DNA of 39,205 nt, taken from Actinomycetota bacterium (GTDB lineage: Bacteria > Actinomycetota > Thermoleophilia > Gaiellales > Gaiellaceae). Made by a program: the position numbers and the translations under genes. Positions 29,919 to 38,021 of this stretch are shown piece after piece. Below the pieces are notes generated by a model, which saw only the letters and a program-made list of their open reading frames with translations, ran no database searches and was not told the DNA's origin. Where the stretch lies: NCBI GenBank assembly GCA_003152275.1, contig PLZU01000040.1:1-39205 (forward strand), in the 5' to 3' direction. Every line of letters begins with the position of its first letter. Positions within the stretch are counted from its first letter, which is position 1.

Positions 29919-30932
29919 CTATTGCGGTGGGCCGGTAGCCGTTACGAGGTCCGCTTGCTGTGTCGCGCCCGTCCCGTCGATCCACTGAAGTGTGACGGTG
30001 GCGCCGGCGTTGTACTGCAGTAGCAGTGAGGCGAGCACGTCATAGGACGTGACCGGCTGTCCGTCCACCGCGGTGATCGTGTCGCCCATGACGATGCCGG
30101 CCTGCTCGGCGGGCGAGCCGGAGACGACACCGGCAACGAGCGCACCCGCGGGGCCCTGGCCTGCGACGGCGTCCGCCACGCTGACGCCGAGGAACGGCGT
30201 CGAGCCGATGTGGACCGTCGTCGAGGTGCGTCCCGCTTTGATTTGCTTCGCAAGCGTGATCGCACGGTTGATCGGGATCGCATAGCCCTCGTGCGACGAC
30301 TGAAACTGGAAATCGACCGAGGCCGCCGTGTCCATGCCGATCACGCGGCCGGCAGCGTTCACGAGCGGGCCGCCCGAGTCGCCGGGCTGAAGCGCCGCGT
30401 TGATTTGGATCAGGCCGACGAGCTGCTCGGAAATTCCTTCGCCATCGGAGGCGACGATCGACCGGCCGACGCCGGTGACCTTGCCCTTTGCCGTGGCCGG
30501 CTTGCCGCCCTTGCCCTCGGCGTTGCCGATCGCGGTGACGAGCTGGCCGACCTTCGCGGTCGACGAGTTGCCGAGCGTGATCGGATGGAGGTGTACTGTG
30601 CCGTTCACTTGCAGCACGGCCACGTCGCTCGTGACGCTGTAACCGACGACGGTCGCCGTGTAGCTGCGGCCTGTGCTGGGGTCGATGACGCGCATGTCGG
30701 TCGCACCCCGAATCACGTGGTTGTTCGTCAGTATCTCGCCCGACGCCGTAAGCACCATTCCGGTACCGGCGGCGGCGCCGTTCTGGAGGCCGAGGGTTGT
30801 CGTCACGTCGACGACGCCGGTGCTGAGAGCGGCTTCAGCAGGATGAGGCGCGAATCCGAGTGCCGCTGCGGCGAGCGCGGCAACCCCGGTAGCAACCCAG
30901 AACCGGGCCTGGATTCGTGACCTAAAGTTCAT
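29919..30932 (-). CDS. HtrA/DegP-type secreted serine protease (S1C) with C-terminal PDZ domain
   Basis: A 337-residue trypsin-fold protease of the cell envelope. With ATG 30932, residues 1-35 carry an N-terminal hydrophobic signal/anchor (ending APHPAEAA). The catalytic triad is H72 in LTNNHVIRG, D103 in TSDVAVLQV and S186 in LQPGDSGGPL. After about residue 245 a PDZ domain follows (STPFLGVSVADAV, GSPAEQAGIVMGDTITAVDGQPV), which binds exposed C-termini of substrates. One PDZ and the short length resemble the actinobacterial PepD/HtrA group. The GGGGAGG ribosome site directly touches the ATG, leaving almost no spacer, so translation may be weak or begin elsewhere. It probably degrades or processes misfolded exported proteins. 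Confidence 0.9.
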   Translation of the reverse strand: MNFRSRIQARFWVATGVAALAAAALGFAPHPAEAALSTGVVDVTTTLGLQNGAAAGTGMVLTASGEILTNNHVIRGATDMRVIDPSTGRSYTATVVGYSVTSDVAVLQVNGTVHLHPITLGNSSTAKVGQLVTAIGNAEGKGGKPATAKGKVTGVGRSIVASDGEGISEQLVGLIQINAALQPGDSGGPLVNAAGRVIGMDTAASVDFQFQSSHEGYAIPINRAITLAKQIKAGRTSTTVHIGSTPFLGVSVADAVAGQGPAGALVAGVVSGSPAEQAGIVMGDTITAVDGQPVTSYDVLASLLLQYNAGATVTLQWIDGTGATQQADLVTATGPPQ

Positions 30933-30984
30933 CCTCCCCAGGGAACCAGAAGGCTGTGAGAAAGAGGTAAGGATGTAGCTCGCG

Positions 30985-31608
30985 CTAGCCCTTCGGAAAC
31001 CGCGGGTCGTCGCGAATCGATGCGAGATCATCGTCGGTCTGTGCGTGCTTGCGCAGACTCTCCGAGCCGTCGGCTGCGAGCGTCAGTTCGTCGAGCGCGC
31101 GCGCGCGGTTGCCGGCGAGTGCTTCGACGCAGGCGAGCTGGTAATGCATCACCGGGGCATCTTTCTCCACGAGGCCCTCCTCGAGAATCTGCCGCGCCGT
31201 GTCGTAGTCCCCGTCGCGCATCGGTACGAGCGCGGGGAAGAAGTACTCCCAGGCCGACACCTCGTGCTTGCCGGGGACGCCCCCGATCGCGAGCACCGTC
31301 GTCCCGGGCTCCTTCGCAATCGCATGCCGTTTCTGCGCGACATCGTCGAGGTAGACAAGCGTGCCGGCGGGCGCGTCGACCTCCTCGCCGTCGACCGTGA
31401 ACGTCGCGTGACCGGAGACGACGGCATAGATCTCCTCGTGGCCGAGCTGTTGCTCGGTGTGTTCCTCGACGATCTCGTCGCCCGCGTTCGCCGCTGTGTA
31501 CGCGTTGATGCCGAACGCCGTCACACCGAGCGTCTTGCGCACCGGCTTCCACACGAGCGTCCCGAACACTGGGATGCCTTGGATCTCGTCGAGATGAAGC
31601 GCCTTCAC
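30985..31608 (-). CDS. Cupin-domain protein with C-terminal TPR-like repeats
   Basis: A 207-residue protein. Residues 1-110 form a cupin barrel: GDEIVEEHTEQQLGHEEIYAVVSGHATFTV (motif 1 with His and Glu metal ligands, here split as GDEIVEEHTEQQ and GHEEIYAVVSG) and RHAIAKEPGTTVLAIGG as motif 2. The first histidine cluster is partly replaced, so metal binding is uncertain. Residues 130-200 look like two tetratricopeptide helices pairs (DYDTARQILEEGL, QLACVEALAGNRARALDELTLA). Starts upstream in frame lack coding character; GTG 31608 (VKALHLDEIQG) is chosen. The protease gene begins 52 bases downstream on the same strand. Function unknown; a ligand sensor or scaffold is possible. Confidence 0.75.
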   Translation of the reverse strand: MKALHLDEIQGIPVFGTLVWKPVRKTLGVTAFGINAYTAANAGDEIVEEHTEQQLGHEEIYAVVSGHATFTVDGEEVDAPAGTLVYLDDVAQKRHAIAKEPGTTVLAIGGVPGKHEVSAWEYFFPALVPMRDGDYDTARQILEEGLVEKDAPVMHYQLACVEALAGNRARALDELTLAADGSESLRKHAQTDDDLASIRDDPRFPKG

Positions 31609-32158
31609 GTCAGAAAGTGTAGAACCGCCAGTTTGGCCAGTGTCACCGGCCGGCGCAGCGCGCGATGATCCGGGTGAAACGGGCTTGGGTTGAAGGCGCA
31701 CTAACGAGCGGTGACGGCGTCGGTGCCGGGTGTCGCCCGCTGACCGACTGGCCCGTAACGTTCGGCCGTTGGTTTCATGTGTCGCCGACGGCCGAACGTC
31801 CCATCTGCGTGCGTTCGGCTGCGGCCTTCGTACTGGCCGGAGGGCTGGGTGCAGGACGTTTCGCGGTGTAGGGCCGGGCAGCGGCGAAAAGGGAAAAGGC
31901 CGACCGCCCCGCGAGCGCCGCTTGGGGTCCCGGGGGACCCGCTCGAGATCACGCTCGGCCTCTTGCGGCATTGTTTCGCAATACCGAGTAAGGCACAAGA
32001 GTTTTCCACCTGACTTCACACAGGCTTTTCCACAAGAACACACACCGACTCCGAAACGGCCGCGGACGCTTCAAATGCCACGGTCCAAGGGCAATGTGCT
32101 TGCGGGGACCTGCGCGTACGGCTGGGTAATCCCTCCGGGACGGGAGGACGATGTAGGG
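31609..32158. other. 550-base intergenic region without a recognised gene
   Basis: Every frame here is open in places but none has a coding-like protein or ribosome site. The region contains a 12-base perfect inverted repeat (31758-31799), two sequences close to the DnaA box TTATCCACA (TTTTCCACC at 32002-32010 and TTTTCCACA at 32026-32034), and a lower-GC stretch at 31970-32050. It must include the promoter for the minus-strand cupin gene. Confidence 0.6.
31758..31799. repeat. 12-bp perfect inverted repeat with 18-base loop
   Basis: ACGTTCGGCCGT at 31758-31769 and its exact inverse ACGGCCGAACGT at 31788-31799 flank 18 bases. It lies 150 bases upstream of the cupin gene start and could be an operator or a leader hairpin; no T tract follows on either strand. 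A third partial copy (GCGTTCGGC) occurs near 31810. Confidence 0.7.
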
Positions 32159-32983
32159 CTACGGCGACGCCTCGCGCAACGCCACGAGTACGACCGGATC
32201 GATCGCATCGCTGCCGTCGACGCGCTCCTCGAGATTCTCGACGCCCGCCCAGGAGTCGAGCGAGTCGTAGCCGAGGCGCGCGAGCCGCTCGTCGACCTCG
32301 GCGCGCAGATCGTTCTCGAGTGGCAGCCAGTCTTCACGGGGAGTCGAGCCGAAGAGGCGGAAGTGCATCGTGTGGATGCGGCGCAACTCGTCGATCGGCC
32401 GCGGATGGTCGTCAACGCGTAGATCGAGCACGACGTCGGAGAGCTGTGCGTAGCCGCCGTCGCGCTCGACGATCAGGAGCGACGCCGACTGCTGCCCGCG
32501 GCGATCGCCGCCCGCGAGTTGCGCTGCGGCGAGACACTCGACGAGGCGGATCGCAAGGTTCTGGCCCGCGGTTGCCTCGAACGTGGCCGCCAGCGCGTCG
32601 ACCGTCTCCGCTCCGACGAGCAGGTTCCCTTGCGCCGCGTAGCAGGCGCCCGTGCGGTGTCCGGCCCAGTCGATGCACTCGGAGCCGGTATAGGACGCCG
32701 CATTGCCGTGCGCGTCGACGACACCGACCTGGCGCTCGTTGCGGCCGTCGTCGCCGTCGACGAGCCGGCGCACGACCTCCTCGGCGCCTAGGCCTTCACG
32801 CAACAGCGCGAGCCCGTCGGGGCCGAAGCGCGGATTCGCGTACGCCTGTGTCGCGACCGCACCAACCGCAGGCTCCGCCCACGGAACGACGGAGCCGACG
32901 GCGAGGAACTTCGACTGCACGGCGACACCCCATTGCGACGCCTCGAGGTCGCACGCCACAATCGAGTACGTCGAAACGATCAC
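32159..32983 (-). CDS. DUF1028-family protein
   Basis: A 274-residue protein starting VIVSTYSIVACDLEASQWG, with AVQSKFLAVGSVVPWAEPAVGAVATQAYANPRFG typical of the DUF1028 family (split here as AVQSKFLAVGSVVPWAE and GAVATQAYANP). I recall the family being placed among Ntn-hydrolases, which would make the early Ser/Thr a candidate self-exposed nucleophile; this is not demonstrable here. The C-terminal 60 residues (LRAEVDERLARLGYDSLDSWAGVENLEERV) form an extra helical domain often found in long members. GTG 32983 overlaps the preceding gene's stop (GTGA), so it is the third gene of a minus-strand operon. Function unknown. Confidence 0.87.
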   Translation of the reverse strand: MIVSTYSIVACDLEASQWGVAVQSKFLAVGSVVPWAEPAVGAVATQAYANPRFGPDGLALLREGLGAEEVVRRLVDGDDGRNERQVGVVDAHGNAASYTGSECIDWAGHRTGACYAAQGNLLVGAETVDALAATFEATAGQNLAIRLVECLAAAQLAGGDRRGQQSASLLIVERDGGYAQLSDVVLDLRVDDHPRPIDELRRIHTMHFRLFGSTPREDWLPLENDLRAEVDERLARLGYDSLDSWAGVENLEERVDGSDAIDPVVLVALREASP

Positions 32984-33252
32984 CCGTACGTGAGCTCGGT
33001 CAGGTCGAGCGCGAGCAGGTCGGGTCGATCCGGCGGCACGAGCGCGCACGCGACCTCCGGCCGCGCGAGCGCTGCTTTGACCGCCTCCACGGAGGCCGTT
33101 TTGACGACGACCGGCGTGCCGTCGTCGAACGCCTCACGCATCCGCTGCAGGTCGAGCGTGTCGAGTACGAGCGCGCCGGTCACGTCGAGCTCGCCCTCGA
33201 CGGCGAGCTCGGGAACGCGACGCCCCGTCGCTCCGAACCAGCGCTCCCTCAC
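32980..33252 (-). CDS. Small conserved-looking hypothetical protein
   Basis: A 90-residue soluble protein, MRERWFGATGRRVPELAVEG followed by ELDVTGALVLDTLDLQRMRE and then VVVKTASVEAVKAALARPEV and DLLALDLTELTYG (split). The alternation of strands and helices suggests a small alpha/beta fold. No Cys, membrane segment or known motif is seen and I do not recognise a family. It overlaps both neighbours by four bases (GTGA at each end), so it is translated in step with the MBL-fold hydrolase and the DUF1028 protein, and its codon use matches theirs. That arrangement makes it a real gene despite the lack of a recognised domain. Confidence 0.68.
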   Translation of the reverse strand: MRERWFGATGRRVPELAVEGELDVTGALVLDTLDLQRMREAFDDGTPVVVKTASVEAVKAALARPEVACALVPPDRPDLLALDLTELTYG

Positions 33253-33947
33253 ACCGTCACCGAATCGCCCGGCTGGAGCTTCTCGATCGTGACGCCGCTC
33301 GGAGCGAGCTTCTCGAGCGCTTCGGGCGTGCCGGTCAGCAGGCCGAACGTGCCCCAGTGGCAGGGGACGATGCGTTTGACGCCGAGCAGCTCGACGGCGA
33401 CGGCGGCTTCCTTCGGGCCCATCGTGTAGTAGTCGCCGATCGGCAGGATCGCGACGTCGGGCTTATAAACGCGCCCGATCAGCGCCATGTCGCCGAACAT
33501 GCACGTGTCGCCGGCGAAGTAGAGCGTCTTCCCGTCCTCGGTCGTGACGACGATGCCCGATGGCTCGCCGACGTAGGAACCGTCCGGCCCCGAGCCGGAG
33601 TGGAATGCGCTCGTCAGCGTGAACTTGACGCCGTCCACATCGACGGTGCCGCCTTTGTTCGACGCCTGGAGCTTGCCTTCGTCGACGCCATGCTTCCCGA
33701 GCCAGCCCGCGAGCTCGACGAGCGCGAAGACGGTCGCGCCGTGCTTCTTTGCGAGGTCGACGGTGTCGCCGACGTGATCGCCGTGGCCGTGCGTGAGCGC
33801 GATGATGTCGACACGCTCAGGGGTCTGCTCGTTCGCAGGACATTTCGGATTGCCGTTCAGGAACGGGTCGATGTAGATGCGCTTGCCGCTTGCGGTGTCG
33901 AGCCGGAAGGCGGCGTGCCCGAGCCAGGTCAGCGTCGTGTCTGCCAT
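33249..33947 (-). CDS. UPF0173 metallo-beta-lactamase-fold hydrolase
   Basis: A 232-residue MBL-fold hydrolase. The metal-binding motif THGHGDHVGD gives H53, H55, D57 and H58; AGDTCMFGDM carries the bridging Asp, and PCHWGTFG the last His. WLGHAAFRLD at the N-terminus and GDYYTMGPKEAAVAVELL near the C-terminus are typical of the UPF0173 (YtkL/UlaG-like) group, whose members are presumed RNA or phosphodiester/lactone hydrolases but mostly uncharacterised. ATG 33947 follows a GAAAGGAG-like site (reverse complement of TCTCCTTTC at 33951-33959). It is the first gene of the operon with the 90-residue protein and DUF1028. All catalytic residues are present and length is normal. Confidence 0.92.
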   Translation of the reverse strand: MADTTLTWLGHAAFRLDTASGKRIYIDPFLNGNPKCPANEQTPERVDIIALTHGHGDHVGDTVDLAKKHGATVFALVELAGWLGKHGVDEGKLQASNKGGTVDVDGVKFTLTSAFHSGSGPDGSYVGEPSGIVVTTEDGKTLYFAGDTCMFGDMALIGRVYKPDVAILPIGDYYTMGPKEAAVAVELLGVKRIVPCHWGTFGLLTGTPEALEKLAPSGVTIEKLQPGDSVTV

Positions 33948-34022
33948 CGTTCTCCTTTCACCGGGGTGAGGCGAGCGTAACGCGGAAGGACCATCCGACG
34001 CGAGGGCGAACCTCTACGGCAG

Positions 34023-34388
34023 ATGGGCTCGCGGCTCCTTCCCTTGTTCCTCGCGATCGGCGCCCTGCTTGCCGACGCGACGGGACTCCACCACGTCGCC
34101 CTCTATCTCGTGCTCCTCGCAGTCGTCGGCGCGGCCGCCGCCGCGTTCGTCGGCGTCGGCGACCTGCTCGAGGGGACGGGCGGTCTCGTACGGGCAGGTA
34201 CGACCGCCACTGCGCTCGCGTTGCTCGTGCTCGGCTCTGCCGTCCGGGCGAACGCGACGGTCGGCGGGCACGTACCGACGCTCGCCGTTTCTGCGGTCGT
34301 CGCCGCGGTGATCGTCTACTCGCTCCCGCTGGTCGGCTGGTTGTTGGAGCCGCTCGCGCCACGCGCTAGCAGCGCACACCCATCCTGA
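34023..34388 (+). CDS. Small integral membrane protein of unknown function
   Basis: A 121-residue protein with four hydrophobic helices: LLPLFLAIGALLADATG, VALYLVLLAVVGAAAAAFVGV, TATALALLVLGSAV and LAVSAVVAAVIVYSLPLVGWLL, separated by short loops. It lacks charged residues within the helices and any motif I recognise. ATG 34023 is used, without a strong ribosome site. The 3' end (34366-34388) overlaps the 3' end of the convergent lipoprotein gene by 23 bases. It probably sits in the cytoplasmic membrane; no function is proposed. Confidence 0.65.
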   Translation: MGSRLLPLFLAIGALLADATGLHHVALYLVLLAVVGAAAAAFVGVGDLLEGTGGLVRAGTTATALALLVLGSAVRANATVGGHVPTLAVSAVVAAVIVYSLPLVGWLLEPLAPRASSAHPS

Positions 34389-34737
34389 TGTTCGGGATGG
34401 GCGGGGCCGCCTCGAGCGCCTGAAAGCACTGCTCGCACGCATTGGCGAGCGCCCCCGCCGCGTGATCGATCATCCGGTTGCGCTTGAGGTTCGTGATGTG
34501 CGCGAGGTCGACGTCGTTCAGGAACTGGTCGGTGGCACGGTTGATCGCGGCGTTGCCGAGCAGCGTGTTCTTCCTTGGGAGCGCGGCGGCGCGCCGCATC
34601 GCGGCGATGTCGACCTCGAGCTTCGCAATCGCCTTCGGGGAGACGCAGGTCGCGGCTGCCTGCGGCTGCTTCGTGCCGCTACCGCAGGCGGTCAGGGAAA
34701 GGACGGCGCAGCAGGCGACGGCCAGGTATCGGACCAC
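34366..34737 (-). CDS. Small secreted lipoprotein
   Basis: A 123-residue protein with a lipoprotein signal: VRYLAVACCAVLSLTAC, with the lipobox LTAC placing the lipidated Cys at residue 18, followed by the flexible GSGTKQPQ. The mature part is mainly helical (AKLEVDIAAMRRAA, NRMIDHAAGALANACEQCFQALE) and contains four further cysteines, two in ACEQC. Lipidation would tether it to the outer face of the membrane. There is no recognisable family. GTG/ATG 34737 is the likely start. Its 3' end runs into the end of the convergent membrane-protein gene, so the two messages overlap and could form antisense RNA. Confidence 0.7.
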   Translation of the reverse strand: MVRYLAVACCAVLSLTACGSGTKQPQAAATCVSPKAIAKLEVDIAAMRRAAALPRKNTLLGNAAINRATDQFLNDVDLAHITNLKRNRMIDHAAGALANACEQCFQALEAAPPIPNIRMGVRC

Positions 34738-34774
34738 GACACCAGCTTCAACCGAACAGCGGTGTTGCGCTTCT

Positions 34775-34801
34775 GGGGTCAGACCCTCGGGGTCTGACCC
34801 C
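34775..34801. repeat. REP-like palindrome (GGGGTCAGACCC core)
   Basis: GGGGTCAGACCC (34775-34786) and GGGTCTGACCCC (34790-34801) form a 12-base perfect stem with a TCG loop. The same TCAGAC/GTCTGA core occurs in a second palindrome inside nuoL at 38562-38594, so this looks like a dispersed repetitive extragenic palindrome. It lies between the lipoprotein start and the small-gene pair. Confidence 0.75.
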
Positions 34802-34865
34802 GCTTTCGAGGCACTGGCCTCAAGAGCGCCTTGCCCGGCATCGTCGCCACGGCGATCATCGATCG

Positions 34866-34991
34866 GTGAGCGGAGAGCTAACCCCCGAAGACATCCGGGC
34901 TATTCTGCTTGCGCTCATGCGCATTGAAGAGAAGCTCGACGAGCTGCTCGGAGAGGATGACGAAGATGGCGAAGAAGAGGATCGCTCCTGA
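34866..34991 (+). CDS. Tiny acidic helical protein (pair member A)
   Basis: A 41-residue open frame starting GTG 34866: VSGELTPEDIRAILLALMRI continuing EEKLDELLGED and ending in an acidic tail (DEDGEEEDRS). It forms one amphipathic helix with hydrophobic residues at heptad-like spacing. Its last 26 bases overlap the start of the next small gene. No ribosome site is obvious, although a GATCG is near. Codon bias and the matching helix in the neighbour argue for a real gene. It could be a binding partner of the basic peptide. Confidence 0.5.
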   Translation: MSGELTPEDIRAILLALMRIEEKLDELLGEDDEDGEEEDRS

Positions 34992-35082
34992 AACGCGGGC
35001 CGCACTCAACGGGATCCGTCGCGACATCCGGGAGCTGATCGAGCTGCTTCAGGCGAAGCTCGACGCGGCGCAGCGTTCGTAG
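34966..35082 (+). CDS. Tiny basic helical protein (pair member B)
   Basis: A 38-residue open frame, MAKKRIAPETRAALNGIRRD followed by IRELIELLQAKLDAAQRS. ATG 34966 has GGAGAGG (34950-34956) 9 bases upstream, a good ribosome site; ATG 34957 lies in the same frame but touches that site. The N-terminus is strongly basic and the rest is an amphipathic helix. It overlaps member A by 26 bases, and its TAG is immediately adjacent to the nuoN stop (35083). The opposite charges of A and B suggest a heterodimeric helix pair. Confidence 0.6.
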   Translation: MAKKRIAPETRAALNGIRRDIRELIELLQAKLDAAQRS

Positions 35083-36570
35083 TTAGAACGGAAGCGCGTT
35101 GACCGCGTGCTTCGCGAGGTCGATCACTGGCCCGACGGCAAAGAGCGACCCGACCGACACCGCGAGCGCGAGGCCTACCGCAACGTGCAACAGCGGCTCG
35201 CGCGGCGGCGACCCGCCCCTCACCGGGGCTACGTGCAATTCGGCGCTCGGGCGCATGTACATCGCCCGCACCACGGCGAGGTAGTAGTAGAGCGATACGA
35301 GCGTCGCAATCACGCCGACGATCACGAGCCACGCCCAGCCGTGCCTGTACGCGGCGGCCAACACGTAGAACTTCGCAACGAAGCCACCGCCGAGCGGCAG
35401 GCCCGCGAACCCGAAGAGGAAGAACCACATCGCGACGCCGAGGAACGGCCGCTCCCAGCCGAAGCCGGCGAGGTTGTCGAGCGTGACCGCCTCCCCGAGC
35501 TCGCGCTCGCGCGCGGCGAGCACGGCGAACGAGCCGAATGCCATCGCCGCATAGACGATCAGGTAGTACATGAGCGCGCGTCCGCCCAGTGCGCTGCCGG
35601 CGGAGAGGCCGATCAGCAGGAAGCCTGCGTGTGAGATCGACGAATACGCGAGCATCCGCTTCACGTTCCGCTGCACGAGCGCCGCGAGGTTCCCGATCGC
35701 AAGTGACGCGACCGCGATTCCGGCGAACGCCCAGCTCCAAAGGTGCTCCTCTTGCGGGAACGCCGTACGCAGGAGACGGAAGGCGAGCGCGAACGCAGCG
35801 ACCTTAGTCGCCGCCGACATGAACGCGGTCACGGTCGTCGGCGCGCCTTCGTACACGTCGGGCGTCCACATGTGGAACGGCGCGGCCGACGACTTGAAGC
35901 CGAGCCCGGCGATGATCATGGCGAGGCCGAGCACTAGCAGCGCGTCCCCGGCGAGGCCGCGCGAGCCGACCACGTGCGCGATGTCCGCGAAGCCGATGCG
36001 GCCGGTCGCGCCGTAAACGAGCGCCGACCCGAAGAGCAGCGCTGCCGAGCCGAACGAGCCGATGATCAGGTACTTGAGCCCAGCCTCGAGCGAGCCTTCG
36101 ACGTCGTAGTCGATCGCGCACATGACATAGAGCGCGATCGAGAACCACTCGAGCGCGAGGAACATCACCATCAGGTTCCCGGAACCGACAAAAAACGTCA
36201 TGCCGGCAGTCGAGGCAAGCAGCAGCGCGAAGAACTCGGAGATGTGCTCGTCGCGAGGGCGTGCCACGTGCTCTACGGCGACGAGCGAGGTTGCGAACCC
36301 GATCCCGCACAAGATGATCTGCGAGAGCATCGTCCAGCGGTCGCGATAGAAGGCACCCGAGATGACGAGGTGCCCGTTGGCGCTGTCGACGTAGAGCCAG
36401 ATCGACGTGACCAGACCGCCGACGAACCCGAGCGCCGACACGCTCGCCGCGAACGCGCGTCGTGCACGCGCGGGAACGAGCACCGCGCCGAGCAGTGCGA
36501 CGAACGACGCGCCAAGCAGCACGAGGATCGTCGAGATCGCGAACCAGTCGACGTGCGGCGTGTGGATCAC
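35083..36570 (-). CDS. nuoN: NADH-quinone oxidoreductase subunit N
   Basis: A 495-residue antiporter-like membrane subunit of complex I, with about 14 transmembrane helices. It couples quinone reduction to proton pumping in the membrane arm. Conserved features: the Glu in LEWFSIALYVMCA (helix 5), the Lys in GFKSSAAPFHMWTPDVYEGAPTTVTAFMSAATKVAAF (split: KSSAAPFHMWTPDVYEG and FMSAATKVAAF) for the broken-helix proton channel, and QRNVKRMLAYSSISHAGFLLIG. Its ATG overlaps the nuoM stop by 4 bases (ATGA). Length is normal and no frameshift is seen. It is the last gene of the nuo operon, as in most bacteria. Confidence 0.96.
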   Translation of the reverse strand: MIHTPHVDWFAISTILVLLGASFVALLGAVLVPARARRAFAASVSALGFVGGLVTSIWLYVDSANGHLVISGAFYRDRWTMLSQIILCGIGFATSLVAVEHVARPRDEHISEFFALLLASTAGMTFFVGSGNLMVMFLALEWFSIALYVMCAIDYDVEGSLEAGLKYLIIGSFGSAALLFGSALVYGATGRIGFADIAHVVGSRGLAGDALLVLGLAMIIAGLGFKSSAAPFHMWTPDVYEGAPTTVTAFMSAATKVAAFALAFRLLRTAFPQEEHLWSWAFAGIAVASLAIGNLAALVQRNVKRMLAYSSISHAGFLLIGLSAGSALGGRALMYYLIVYAAMAFGSFAVLAARERELGEAVTLDNLAGFGWERPFLGVAMWFFLFGFAGLPLGGGFVAKFYVLAAAYRHGWAWLVIVGVIATLVSLYYYLAVVRAMYMRPSAELHVAPVRGGSPPREPLLHVAVGLALAVSVGSLFAVGPVIDLAKHAVNALPF

Positions 36571-38021
36571 TTGAATTGGGTCTCCACCTGTTGCGTCGGT
36601 TGATCGCCTGCGAACGAGTGGTGTGAGATCGCAGCGGGCCAGGCAGACAGCGTGAGCAGCACTGCAACGAGCGGCACGACGAGGGCGAGCTCACCCGGAC
36701 GCAAGTCGAGCGCCTCGTCGCTCACCGTCGAACCGCGCGCCTGGTGCAGCACGGCCGAGATCAGCCGCAACATGTACATCGCCGCGAGCACGATCGCGCC
36801 GCCGCCGATCACGGCCCACCACCAGTGCCGCTGGAAGGCGCCCGCAAGAATCAGGAATTCCCCTGCAAATAAGGCTGAGCCGGGCACGGCGAGCGAGATC
36901 ACACCCAGCGTCACGAGCAGTGTCGCGAGTGCCGGTCGCCCCTTCGCCATCCCGCCGAGCAGCGAGAACTGATCTGTCGTCGTCCGGCGCTCGACGGTGC
37001 CCGCGATCAGGAACAGCGCCGTCGACACGAGGCCGTGCGCGACGATCTGCAGCACTGCGCCGTCGTAGCCGAGGTTCGTGCCGGAGAAGAGACCGAGTGC
37101 GATCAGGCCGGACTGGGCCATGGACGAGTACGCAACGACCCCTCGAAAATCGGGCGCGCGGAATGCGAGCAGTGACCCGTACACGAGCGCGCTCGCAGCG
37201 AGCGCAAGCACGAGCGTGCGGTAATACGACGTCGGCTCCGGAAACTTCGTGATCGCGATTCGCAACATTCCGTAGAGACCGGCCTTGGCGATCACGCCCG
37301 ACAGCACGGCCGCCACCTCGGGCGGCGCCTGGCGGTACGCGTCGGGTAGCCACCCGTGGAACGGGAAGAGGGGCGACTTGATGACGAACGCGAGCATGAA
37401 CCCGAGGAAGATCCAGCGGCTCACGCTCGTCGGGCCGTCGACGAGATCGAACGTTCCGGCCTTCAGGCCGTAGACGATCAATGCGGCGAGCATGAAGAGC
37501 GAGCCCGTCATCGTGTAGAGGACGAACTTGACCGTCGCGCCGAGCCGGCCCGGGCCGCCCCACACGCCGATGAGCACGTAGAGCGGAATCAGCATCGCCT
37601 CGAAGAACGCGTAGAAGAGCAGGAGATCCTGCGACACGAACACGCCGACGGTTGCGCCGGTGAGGAAGAGCATCAGCCCGAAGTACGCGCGCGGCCGGTC
37701 GCGGCCGACCCAGAAGCCGTAGCCGATGCACGCCGCCATCGCGACGACCGTCAGGCCGACGAGCCAGAGCGAGAACCCGTACTCGCCGACGTGGTACGAG
37801 ACATGCAAGTCCTTGATCCACGTCGTCTTCTGCGCGAACTGCAACCCATGTTGCGAGAAGTGGAAACGCGTGAGCTGCTCGATCCAGATGCCGACCTCGA
37901 GAAGCGATACGAGCACGGCGAGCGCGCCGGTCGCATACCGCGAGAGCGGCAGTACCCATACGGCGATCGCGGCGCCGATCGGCAGCCAGATGAGCAGCGA
38001 GGTGAACGACGAGGCGGTCAT
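36567..38021 (-). CDS. nuoM: NADH-quinone oxidoreductase subunit M
   Basis: A 484-residue membrane subunit of complex I, one of three Mrp-antiporter-like proton-pumping modules. Landmarks: FFEAMLIPLYVLIGVWGG (conserved Glu, helix 5), AFVIKSPLFPFHGWLPDAYRQAP (conserved Lys, helix 7), GVVAYSSMAQSGLIALGLFSG and LRPGELALVVPLVAV near the C-terminus. Upstream in-frame codons are within nuoL, so ATG 38019-38021 is chosen; it overlaps the nuoL stop by 4 bases (ATGA). It sits between nuoL and nuoN in the canonical order. Nothing unusual is visible in its sequence. Confidence 0.96.
   Translation of the reverse strand: MTASSFTSLLIWLPIGAAIAVWVLPLSRYATGALAVLVSLLEVGIWIEQLTRFHFSQHGLQFAQKTTWIKDLHVSYHVGEYGFSLWLVGLTVVAMAACIGYGFWVGRDRPRAYFGLMLFLTGATVGVFVSQDLLLFYAFFEAMLIPLYVLIGVWGGPGRLGATVKFVLYTMTGSLFMLAALIVYGLKAGTFDLVDGPTSVSRWIFLGFMLAFVIKSPLFPFHGWLPDAYRQAPPEVAAVLSGVIAKAGLYGMLRIAITKFPEPTSYYRTLVLALAASALVYGSLLAFRAPDFRGVVAYSSMAQSGLIALGLFSGTNLGYDGAVLQIVAHGLVSTALFLIAGTVERRTTTDQFSLLGGMAKGRPALATLLVTLGVISLAVPGSALFAGEFLILAGAFQRHWWWAVIGGGAIVLAAMYMLRLISAVLHQARGSTVSDEALDLRPGELALVVPLVAVLLTLSAWPAAISHHSFAGDQPTQQVETQFK

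Noticed and set aside
31665-32158. Long open frames on both strands in the 31.6-32.1 kb gap
   Set aside because: The translations are Arg/Pro-rich, lack recognisable domains and ribosome sites, and share no coding character with neighbours.
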